From a virus, in IMG/VR virus record IMGVR_UViG_3300022833_000344, positions 1 to 23,536 of that record: a stretch of 23,536 nucleotides of DNA; one strand, 5' to 3'. Below the pieces are notes generated by a model. It worked only from the letters and a program-made list of their open reading frames with translations. It did no database searches and had not been told where the DNA came from. Numbering within the stretch: position 1 is the first letter of the stretch; every line of letters begins with the position of its first letter. This document shows, piece by piece, positions 16,370 to 23,526 of this stretch. Made by a program: the position numbers and the translations under genes.

Positions 16370-17296
16370 ATGAAAAAATGTGCCGCTTTTTGGAATCATA
16401 CAAATTTACGTAGTGAGAACAGGATTTATCCTTGTTGTAGATTTAAGGAACCTGTGCAATCGTTTAATGGTGATGTAGGAAGTATATTACACAGTGATCA
16501 GTATGAAATTTTAAGAAATACAGATGTTACTACGCTGTCGTCTTGTGCAAAGTGCATGTATGAAGAAGACAATGGCAAGGAAAGTTTGCGCCAGCAATTT
16601 AATAAACAATATAATATCGACAAAGTGGAATTACAATACTTTGAAGTAGGGTTTGATAACATATGCGATTTAGCATGTGACGGATGTTGGGGAGAATGGA
16701 GCCATACTTGGGCATTAAAAAACAATCCGACTGCAACACTTAAACAAGTAATTGTAAGCACTGATGAGTTGTTTAATATACCTAGCAGTGTTAATAAAGT
16801 ATTATTTTTAGGAGGCGAGCCATTAATGACAAATCGTCATAGACGCTTTTTAAAAAATCTCAAAAATTTAGAAAATTTAGAAGTAATTTACAATACTAAC
16901 GGTATGCACAAGTTGCAACAAGAAGATTTCGATATATTAACTAAATGTAAATCTGTTAAATTCATTGTTAGTGTTGATGGTTACAATACACTAAACGAAA
17001 CGGTAAGATCTAATAGCATTTGGAGCATAGTTGTAAAAACAATAGAACAGATTTCGGATAAATTTGATATGACTATACATACTACTATACATAAAAACAA
17101 TTGGCACGGAATTGCAGATATGCACGCATGGGTATCTAAAAATAATTATGCATGGACTACTAATATTTTAACTTATCCACTACGCCTAGATATTGTTAAT
17201 TTGACTAGTTTAGAAAAAGAGTCGTTTGCAAATATGCTCGGAGAATACAATATACCTAATTCGAAATATATAAAGGAGCACCTCAATGGTAGTTAA
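16370..17296 (+). CDS. N-terminal twitch / radical SAM protein
   Basis: A 308-residue, shortened member of the N-twitch radical SAM group. The twitch cysteines are C4, C22/C23 and C59-X2-C62; the radical SAM CX3CX2C is C99, C103, C106 (ICDLACDGC); LGGEP is at 147-151. It is about 115-160 residues shorter than the relatives at 1488 and 4637, mainly after the core, so the barrel may be trimmed. It leads a four-gene plus-strand operon from the TATAAATA box and overlaps the next gene by 11 bases. Fold secure, substrate unknown. Confidence 0.86.
   Translation: MKKCAAFWNHTNLRSENRIYPCCRFKEPVQSFNGDVGSILHSDQYEILRNTDVTTLSSCAKCMYEEDNGKESLRQQFNKQYNIDKVELQYFEVGFDNICDLACDGCWGEWSHTWALKNNPTATLKQVIVSTDELFNIPSSVNKVLFLGGEPLMTNRHRRFLKNLKNLENLEVIYNTNGMHKLQQEDFDILTKCKSVKFIVSVDGYNTLNETVRSNSIWSIVVKTIEQISDKFDMTIHTTIHKNNWHGIADMHAWVSKNNYAWTTNILTYPLRLDIVNLTSLEKESFANMLGEYNIPNSKYIKEHLNGS
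17273..17278 (+). promoter_or_regulatory. Strong ribosome binding site AAGGAG
   Basis: AAGGAG lies 7 bases before ATG 17286, inside the end of the upstream radical SAM gene. It is the clearest Shine-Dalgarno match in the window apart from 19627 and fixes the start of the hydroxylase-like gene. Confidence 0.75.
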
Positions 17297-17831
17297 AGGT
17301 AATATACCTATAACATGGGACACCGAATGGCAAGCATTTGAATGGAATGAAACTCTAATGACAAATGAGATACCTAAGGATGATATTTGGAATACTTCTG
17401 CAACTCGTAAAAAATTAGAACTCGAAAAACTGTATGCAGAATTAAAAATTCCTGCAGAGTGTACTAAACATTATATGAGTATTCGTCCTCCTCTTACTCC
17501 TGGTCTACATGCCGTACTAGACCAATACAATACAGTAGACCACAACTATAATTTTTTAAAACTTACAGCAGGACACAATGTTATTAAGCATTATGACAGT
17601 TATGCTACATTTATTAAGTTTAACAACATCTTAGAAGATAACCATAACTTAATTAAACGCACTATCGTTATGATGACAGATTGGAGTTTTGGTCAAGTAC
17701 TTCAAGTCGAAGATCGAATCGAAACTCATTGGAAAGTCGGAGATACTTATACATGGCAAGGAGATTCTTGGCACGGGTTGGGTAATTTTGGATTTGATGA
17801 TTGCGTTGTAATGCAGGTAACATGGTTATGA
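17286..17831 (+). CDS. Hydroxylase-like DSBH protein lacking the 2OG anchor
   Basis: A 181-residue protein with H102-Y-D104 and distal H163 in a SWHGLGNFG context, aligned with the other small hydroxylase-like proteins here (for example MHGAANIG in 14101-14592). The residue ten after the distal His is Cys173, not Arg or Lys, so 2-oxoglutarate binding may be altered. RTIVMMTDWSFGQVLQV and WKVGDTYTWQGD give the barrel strands. The start is fixed by AAGGAG, and the ATG overlaps the radical SAM gene by 11 bases. Hydroxylase fold is likely; catalysis is uncertain. Confidence 0.7.
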   Translation: MVVKGNIPITWDTEWQAFEWNETLMTNEIPKDDIWNTSATRKKLELEKLYAELKIPAECTKHYMSIRPPLTPGLHAVLDQYNTVDHNYNFLKLTAGHNVIKHYDSYATFIKFNNILEDNHNLIKRTIVMMTDWSFGQVLQVEDRIETHWKVGDTYTWQGDSWHGLGNFGFDDCVVMQVTWL

Positions 17832-18733
17832 GCAAATACGAATACGATAAGAGAGCATTAAGATTTGGCCATTCAACTGCAATTGATGATGCAGATGTAA
17901 TTGATCACATTAAAAATTTTAAAATTGATATGCATACTGTTTTATCTACTGACAGTTCAGCATATATTGAAACATTTTTAAATTGGATTAATAGTTCTAA
18001 AAATAATTCATTAAAAGGATTAGACGAGTTTAAACATGCTGTCTACTCTAATGGTACAACAGAAGGCTTTGAAAAATTTTATTGGCAGAATCAAACTCGA
18101 CGATTTCGTTGTTTTAAAGGCGAATACTTATACCATAAATTGGCCTGGAGAAATCGTGATTGGAAATTCTTAGAAGATGACGAATTAACGTATAATGATG
18201 CAGTTATTATAAGTCTACCATTTGCCGATACAGGATGTAAGCATGAACAGATGGACTTAGTTCTCAAACGATGTGAACTATTAGGTATACCGGTCCTGCT
18301 TGATGCATGTTATTTTGGTATAAGCAACGGTATGGAGTATAATTTTAATTATAAATGTATTACTGATATAACTTTTAGTTTGAGTAAAGTATTTCCAGTG
18401 GCTCATGCTAGGATAGGTCTTCGACTAACTAGAGAAGATACTGACGATATGTTACTTGTCTATCACAAAAACTCATACAATAATAGACTAGGTGCAGAGT
18501 TAGGTGTACATCTAATGAATGAATTCGGCGCAGATTACATATATAACAAATATAGATATAAACAAGAAGAGTTTTGTAAGATTCTAGAGGTATCCCCAAG
18601 TGATACTGTCATATTTGGTGTAGGTGATAGTAAATGGTCTGAGTATAATAGAGGAACTAATACAAATAGATTAGGTTTTCAAAAGTATTTGCACTTACCA
18701 GTAGACAGTTTTAAGCATAATAATGAAACATAA
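17828..18733 (+). CDS. PLP aminotransferase-like protein (fold type I)
   Basis: A 301-residue protein with the marks of class I/II aminotransferases in reduced form: SNGTTEGF (phosphate-cup region) at 74-81, D159-A-C-Y162 (pyridine-N Asp and Tyr), and TFSLSKVFP with K187 as the likely Schiff-base lysine, followed by ARIGLRL. It is roughly 80-100 residues shorter than typical enzymes, with the C-terminal domain cut back, so activity is uncertain. Transamination or a related PLP reaction on a keto-sugar or amino acid is the natural guess. ATG 17828 (ATGA overlap) is preferred; 17801 and 17822 are in-frame alternatives. Confidence 0.7.
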   Translation: MSKYEYDKRALRFGHSTAIDDADVIDHIKNFKIDMHTVLSTDSSAYIETFLNWINSSKNNSLKGLDEFKHAVYSNGTTEGFEKFYWQNQTRRFRCFKGEYLYHKLAWRNRDWKFLEDDELTYNDAVIISLPFADTGCKHEQMDLVLKRCELLGIPVLLDACYFGISNGMEYNFNYKCITDITFSLSKVFPVAHARIGLRLTREDTDDMLLVYHKNSYNNRLGAELGVHLMNEFGADYIYNKYRYKQEEFCKILEVSPSDTVIFGVGDSKWSEYNRGTNTNRLGFQKYLHLPVDSFKHNNET

Positions 18734-19553
18734 GATAAAATATCTTCAGTTCTATATAGGCAATGTGTGCAATCTAACATGCCCTAACTGTGCTAGCTTT
18801 AACAACTATGCATTTAAGGGACAGTTTGATTGGAAAAATACTGAACCGTTTGCAAAGCAATGGAGTGAAATATTAGAACCAATTGAGCTTGCAATATTAG
18901 GCGGAGAACCGTTTACTAATATTAATCTCGATGAATGGGTACACGGATTGTTAAAATATTTTAAGGCACCTGACTTTAGAATAACAACTAATGGAACATT
19001 CATTGAAAGAGATATAGAAAGAATTTTGCAATACACACACCTAGGAGTGAATATAGAAATTAGTTCACACTCTTATGAGCATTATTGTCAGCAAACAAAA
19101 TTTATAGAACAATTTTACCCAATAGTATCTGTGTTAGAAGACAGACGTATCTATAAAAATGATTCTCCCGGCTTTATCGAAGTACGTGATGCTAGCAGTT
19201 TTTTCAATATCAGTATTAAAAATGTTGCAAATAAAACTTTCTATATGCACAACAGCGATCCTATTAAAGCGCATGCCGCATGTCTTGTATCAGATTGCCA
19301 TTATGTAGTTCACGGAAGATTATATCAATGTGTATTAACTGGAACTGCTGCATTATTTGCAGAACAGTTTAAATTAGATGACTACAGTACCGATCTAGTA
19401 TCAAAAATCAATAGTATATCGCCATTTGATAGTAAAGAAACTGTAGATACTTTTTTAAATAATATAACCTCACCGTGTGCCCAATGTGCTCTATGCCCTG
19501 AACAGTTAGAAATGACGCAGTTTGTTTTGCCAATTAAAAAACAAAAAATATAA
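18723..19553 (+). CDS. Radical SAM protein with short SPASM-like tail
   Basis: A 276-residue radical SAM enzyme: C16, C20, C23 (NVCNLTCPNC), LGGEPF at 59-64, TTNGTF downstream. The C-terminal third has AACLVSDCHYVVHGRLYQC and CAQCALCPEQ, cysteine-rich segments compatible with one auxiliary cluster. It overlaps the aminotransferase-like gene by 11 bases and ends the operon 85 bases before the amidinotransferase start. The pairing of a PLP-type gene and a radical SAM gene suggests two steps on one substrate. Substrate unknown. Confidence 0.85.
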   Translation: MKHKIKYLQFYIGNVCNLTCPNCASFNNYAFKGQFDWKNTEPFAKQWSEILEPIELAILGGEPFTNINLDEWVHGLLKYFKAPDFRITTNGTFIERDIERILQYTHLGVNIEISSHSYEHYCQQTKFIEQFYPIVSVLEDRRIYKNDSPGFIEVRDASSFFNISIKNVANKTFYMHNSDPIKAHAACLVSDCHYVVHGRLYQCVLTGTAALFAEQFKLDDYSTDLVSKINSISPFDSKETVDTFLNNITSPCAQCALCPEQLEMTQFVLPIKKQKI

Positions 19554-19601
19554 TTTGGATTAAACTTTAATTCAGTCTTGTAATTAATATTATCACAACT
19601 T

Positions 19602-19609
19602 GTTAAATA
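19602..19609 (+). promoter_or_regulatory. Late-promoter-like box GTTAAATA
   Basis: GTTAAATA lies 29 bases before ATG 19639, in the longest non-coding gap of the window (85 bases). It is the same sequence as the plus-strand box of the first divergent element. Unlike those, it leaves room for a leader with a Shine-Dalgarno site. Confidence 0.6.
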
Positions 19610-19626
19610 CTCCTATATACCTATAC

Positions 19627-19632
19627 GGAGAG
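19627..19632 (+). promoter_or_regulatory. Ribosome binding site GGAGAG
   Basis: GGAGAG lies 6 bases before ATG 19639 and decides the start of the amidinotransferase. An in-frame TTG at 19600 overlaps the promoter-like box and adds residues unlike the family N-terminus. Confidence 0.8.
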
Positions 19633-19638
19633 AGTTTA

Positions 19639-20691
19639 ATGATAAGTTCGCATAATGATTGGGATCCCCTAGAAGAAATTATTGTTGGGACTGCTGATCA
19701 TGCAGTTTTACCAACCATGAACAAAAGTGTGCAATCGTTTAGTTACGCAGAATACAGCTTAGAAGAATTGAAGAATTTACAAGGCCCGCATGACCAGCAA
19801 ATTATTGATGAGTGTAATGAAGATTTAGAAATACTTTCTAGTACTTTAACAGGATTAGGAGTTAAAGTACATCGTCCTAATAGTATTGACCATAGTAAAG
19901 AGTTTAGTAGTCCAGATTGGAAGACGACTGGTTGGTATACATTTTGTCCACGTGACTTGCTATTACCATTAGATAACTTAATTATCGAAACTCCGAGCCC
20001 TATGAGAGCTCGTCAGTACGAAACTCGTGCATATTATGATTATCTATATCAGCAAGTCGAAGAAGGTGTAGAATGGATTAATGGCCCAACACCAATTTTA
20101 TTAGATAGCTTGTATCAAACTGAAAACTTGAAAATACCTACTACATTGAATCACGAAATAGTTTTTGAAGCACCAAACATTGTAAGACTAGGTAAAGATT
20201 TACTGTATCAAGTTTCGAACAGTGGAACACTATGGGGATACAAATGGCTCAAAAGTATTTTAGAGAAACGAGGCTATAATCTACATCTTGCAGAAGGATT
20301 TTATTTTTTCGCACACTTTGATTCAACGGTAATTCCTCTTCGACCAGGATTGGTTGCATTTAATACTGCTAGACTTAGCCCGGATCACTATCCACAAATT
20401 TTCAAAGACTGGGATAAGATTTGGGTTACTCCAGAAATGATGGTACAAGTTCCTGCTAATCTCCCAGGCGGGATTCCTCCATGTAGTCCGTGGATTGGCA
20501 TGAACATGCTAAGTGTTTCTCCGGAGCTAGTAATTATTGATGAAAACCAAGACGAAATGCGTCGAGTATTAGCAAAGCATGGCATTGACACTATTGGCCT
20601 TCCATGTCGCCAGGCTCGTACAATGAGCGGTGGGTTTCATTGTCAAACATTGGATGTTAAACGTAAAGGAAGTTTAGAAAGTTATTTTTAA
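19639..20691 (+). CDS. Amidinotransferase (glycine/inosamine-phosphate amidinotransferase family)
   Basis: A 350-residue amidinotransferase that would transfer the guanidino group of arginine to an amine acceptor. The GGFHCQTLDVKRKGSLESY block (331-349) is nearly the family consensus, with nucleophile C335; HFD at 226-228 supplies the catalytic His; DWKTTGWYTFCPRDLLL matches the N-terminal conserved region. The catalytic Asp of the FDAAD motif in glycine amidinotransferase aligns with Glu177 (FEAPNIVRLGKD), a variant to check. Family members make guanidinoacetate or guanidino-cyclitols (StrB1 in streptomycin). The start is fixed by GGAGAG. It leads a four-gene operon. Confidence 0.9.
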   Translation: MISSHNDWDPLEEIIVGTADHAVLPTMNKSVQSFSYAEYSLEELKNLQGPHDQQIIDECNEDLEILSSTLTGLGVKVHRPNSIDHSKEFSSPDWKTTGWYTFCPRDLLLPLDNLIIETPSPMRARQYETRAYYDYLYQQVEEGVEWINGPTPILLDSLYQTENLKIPTTLNHEIVFEAPNIVRLGKDLLYQVSNSGTLWGYKWLKSILEKRGYNLHLAEGFYFFAHFDSTVIPLRPGLVAFNTARLSPDHYPQIFKDWDKIWVTPEMMVQVPANLPGGIPPCSPWIGMNMLSVSPELVIIDENQDEMRRVLAKHGIDTIGLPCRQARTMSGGFHCQTLDVKRKGSLESYF

Positions 20692-21825
20692 ATGTTAAAT
20701 GAATTACAAGTCCATTGGGATAATAAAACTGTAGATTACAACTTAGAAAAATACAACTGGCCTGCTTGGGCGTTAAGTATTATTCAAGAAGTTGCCCCAC
20801 AGATTAAGGAGTTAGAAACTTTACACGAGTTTCTAACCCCTGCAGAAATTGTTAGGGTAGGACAGCACGTACAGAATGCATGTAGTCGTAAAGACTTTAT
20901 GGAACGATTTGATGCATTTGCAGCAGAGATAGTTCCTCAACGGATAAACGGTAAACGATATTTAATTCAACGTCAAGGGACATTGCGTGTTGTAATACCA
21001 CAGCAAGCAAAAGCTGGACGTAAGTTAGCATTTCATCAAGGTATATTTGTTGGCAATGGTCGAGGATGCAGAACTATTTGGACACCGTTTACTCGTGCAG
21101 AAAAAACTAATACTATGTGGATGTTAGATCTTGATATAAGTCAAGAAATTACTAAGCGTGTATTAGAAGAAAAATGGACACTAGAAAAGTTTGAAGAAGA
21201 AAGTTTAAAACATGCTTGGCCAATAACACTAGATCCAGGCCAAAGTCATTTGTTCTTTCAAGAACATATTCACGGTAATGTTAACAACGAAGAAGGTTAT
21301 ACTCGTGTTAGCATGGATATGCGTATTTTAATTGAAGGCGAGGAATGGGGCCGAAGATTACCAGGTGGCTTTATGCGTCTTCCAGGCGACTACGAAGTTG
21401 CTGAGCCCATGGAGTACTCAAATAAAAAATTTATTACTTATGCAGGATGGAACAGCATTTTTAGCAAAGATATACCGCTACCTATGCAACGAGCTATTAT
21501 AGAACCATACTGTGTTAAAAATAAAATTAGTTACAATAGTTATGAATTTGAAAATGAACATATGGATTGGCAACCTGGATTAGAATATTATATCAAAGAA
21601 CGCCCAGACGGTATTGTAATGTGCAGTATGTACAGCTTAACTGATGATGTTCAGAGAAGAAGCGAGCTACTACAGTTAGCAGTAGATTGCGGAGTAGAAT
21701 TACATTTTGCTAACGAATTGTGTTCTTTAAAAACTATAGATGATTTAGAAAAAATTGAAACTTATCTAAATTTTGCTGTACCTAAAAAAGGTCTTCATAT
21801 TTGGGAAGATGGGTGGACTAAATGA
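20692..21825 (+). CDS. Fused StrG-like 2OG oxygenase and LIC12192-type protein
   Basis: A 377-residue protein joining two families usually encoded separately in sporadic carbohydrate clusters. Residues 1-235 resemble the 2OG-Fe(II)/StrG-like oxygenase: RKLAFHQGIFVG then IWTPF, and HIHGN (192-196) with TRVSMDMR. The first metal motif reads H115-Q-G117, so the usual Asp is Gly; the distal His is H194. Residues 245-362 resemble the LIC12192-type family (ITYAGWNSIF, FENEH, IVMCSMYSLTDD). The neighbouring amidinotransferase recalls streptomycin-type clusters. The start ATG directly follows the previous stop. Family recall is from memory; the HxG feature is seen. Confidence 0.68.
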   Translation: MLNELQVHWDNKTVDYNLEKYNWPAWALSIIQEVAPQIKELETLHEFLTPAEIVRVGQHVQNACSRKDFMERFDAFAAEIVPQRINGKRYLIQRQGTLRVVIPQQAKAGRKLAFHQGIFVGNGRGCRTIWTPFTRAEKTNTMWMLDLDISQEITKRVLEEKWTLEKFEEESLKHAWPITLDPGQSHLFFQEHIHGNVNNEEGYTRVSMDMRILIEGEEWGRRLPGGFMRLPGDYEVAEPMEYSNKKFITYAGWNSIFSKDIPLPMQRAIIEPYCVKNKISYNSYEFENEHMDWQPGLEYYIKERPDGIVMCSMYSLTDDVQRRSELLQLAVDCGVELHFANELCSLKTIDDLEKIETYLNFAVPKKGLHIWEDGWTK

Positions 21826-22325
21826 TTCAGGGCAATATAGACCTAAGCCAGTTTGACAATTGGCATAGAGAACTAACCTACAAAGCACATTATGCTCCGC
21901 TTACAGGGTTCCAATTTGTTGATCCTTATGATTATGATAGATATAAACACGAATCAATAATTGCACATATACATAAAGGTTTAGATTTAGAAAAAGAAAA
22001 CTATTTTAAGAAGCAGTTTTCTAAATCTAAAAACCCTTTATTTGCAATTCATAAGATGCTGCCCGGAATGATACTACCGTACCACACGGACCAGTACGCT
22101 TACTTTCTCAAAACTAATCCTGACATCACTATAGATCAAGTATATAGAATAATAGTATTTTTAGAAGACTGGAAACCTGGGCATATATCAGAGGTTGAAT
22201 ATGATTCTCATACTAAATGGAAAGCTGGTGATTGGTTTTTTTGGTTAGGCAAAACACCCCACATGGCTGCTAATTTTGGACACATTGATCGTTATACTTT
22301 ACAAATAACAGGATATATTGAATGA
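21822..22325 (+). CDS. Small 2OG-Fe(II) hydroxylase-like protein
   Basis: A 167-residue barrel protein with H88-T-D90 (LPYHTDQYAY), distal H147 (PHMAANFGH) and R157 ten residues later, so the complete motif set for iron and 2-oxoglutarate is present. It is closest in style to the 163-residue protein at 14101-14592. It overlaps the fused oxygenase gene by ATGA and the next gene by ATGA, so it is tightly coupled in the amidinotransferase operon and probably acts on the same product. Substrate unknown. Confidence 0.8.
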   Translation: MIQGNIDLSQFDNWHRELTYKAHYAPLTGFQFVDPYDYDRYKHESIIAHIHKGLDLEKENYFKKQFSKSKNPLFAIHKMLPGMILPYHTDQYAYFLKTNPDITIDQVYRIIVFLEDWKPGHISEVEYDSHTKWKAGDWFFWLGKTPHMAANFGHIDRYTLQITGYIE

Positions 22326-23497
22326 GCAAGGCACCATTAATAAATTTTGAATTATGGTATACTAACGACGATGCGCAAGATCAACATAAAATATATAGCA
22401 CATTAGAACACTTAATTTATAAAGACATCGACAGAGCAATACCTATTGATACAATATTTGGGTTACTGCTCTGCGAAGGATTTTTATATAGAAACAATGA
22501 AGACTTTTATGCACTATTAAGTAGAGTTGAACGCTATGCTAAGTCTAAAGGTGTGAAAAAATTATATCTCATTGCCGGTATTTGTGAACAATATCAACAA
22601 GAATTAGATGAAAGAAATTTAGATTACACAATAATATTTTGGGACTATAGTGTTGGCTGTGTTTGGGAAAGTTATAAAAATAGATTAGATCAAACATTAC
22701 CTTGGAACCCTTATGCTAATAAATTTTTATTTCTCACTGGTGTTCCATCTAGACCTAACAGGATAGGACTGTTAAGTAAGTTTTATGATAAAAAATTATT
22801 ATCAAGCAGTATGTGGAGTTTTTTCCCTCCATGGACTGACGAAGATAAACAATGGTGCAGGAATCACTTAACAAAGTACTCTGATATAGAATACGACGAG
22901 TTTATTAATTTTTGTGATCAATCTGTTGACGATTTGTACAAAGATGCTAAAGAGTATAGTAGATTAACAGGCAAGCAATGGGCAGAAGGGTCTATAAAAG
23001 ATAAAAATTTTATAAAAGATCCTAATTGGATAGATCCAGATATCTTTTGGAATTCTAATCTAAGCGTAATATCTGAAGGCCACGTATACCCTCCTGCTAA
23101 TGATAGTAAATTTTTAACTGAAAAAACTTGGAGAGCTGTAGTTAATAAGCATCCAATTTTGCTTGCAGATTCCACCGACCGATATGTTTATTTGCAAGGC
23201 AGGGGGTTAAAAACAATTGATAAATATCTAAGCGTACCAAATTATGCATATTTTGATAATTATGATTTAAGAATGGATGCTGTAACAGTTAATGTAGAAT
23301 ATTTTTTAAATCATGCTACCGAACATCAAGAAGAAATAGAAAAAGATATAGATCACAATTTTTTAAGATTTCTTAAAATTGTTAAGGAAAATGAAGTTAC
23401 GCTTAAATGGCTTAACACTGATTTTTTAATAACAGAAGATGAAATTAAAAAATGGTTTAGGCAATCTGGATTTACACATTTATTTAGAGAACCATGA
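22322..23497 (+). CDS. Putative glycosyltransferase-like protein
   Basis: A 391-residue protein. The segment SVISEGHV, FLTEKTWRAVVNKHPILLAD and LQGRGLKTID resembles the C-terminal pattern (S/TEKT...hPfi...L..LGFKTF) of glycosyltransferase-like proteins common in phages and surface-glycan clusters. KFLFLTGVPSRPNRIGLLSKF fits the Rossmann segment before it. I see no diagnostic catalytic residue, so it could be another alpha/beta enzyme. It ends the operon, overlapping the upstream hydroxylase gene by ATGA. If correct, it links the guanidino/oxygenase steps to a glycan. Confidence 0.5.
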   Translation: MSKAPLINFELWYTNDDAQDQHKIYSTLEHLIYKDIDRAIPIDTIFGLLLCEGFLYRNNEDFYALLSRVERYAKSKGVKKLYLIAGICEQYQQELDERNLDYTIIFWDYSVGCVWESYKNRLDQTLPWNPYANKFLFLTGVPSRPNRIGLLSKFYDKKLLSSSMWSFFPPWTDEDKQWCRNHLTKYSDIEYDEFINFCDQSVDDLYKDAKEYSRLTGKQWAEGSIKDKNFIKDPNWIDPDIFWNSNLSVISEGHVYPPANDSKFLTEKTWRAVVNKHPILLADSTDRYVYLQGRGLKTIDKYLSVPNYAYFDNYDLRMDAVTVNVEYFLNHATEHQEEIEKDIDHNFLRFLKIVKENEVTLKWLNTDFLITEDEIKKWFRQSGFTHLFREP

Positions 23498-23518
23498 AAA
23501 CTATAACAAATGATATAT

Positions 23519-23526
23519 TCTAAATA
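23519..23526 (+). promoter_or_regulatory. Late-promoter-like box TCTAAATA
   Basis: TCTAAATA follows the stop of the last operon by 21 bases and has the same form as the boxes at 6581, 13273 and 19602. It probably drives the next gene, beyond the window. Only 39 bases follow the last stop codon, so no leader or start can be seen. Confidence 0.5.

Noticed and set aside
19554-19638. Possible small RNA or precursor peptide gene in the largest gap
   Set aside because: The 85 bases are explained by a promoter-like box and a ribosome binding site; no stable fold or peptide with a Shine-Dalgarno site is visible.
416-23497. RiPP biosynthetic cluster, given many radical SAM SPASM/twitch proteins
   Set aside because: No small precursor gene, leader-binding domain or transporter/peptidase is present; sugar-type partners fit at least as well.
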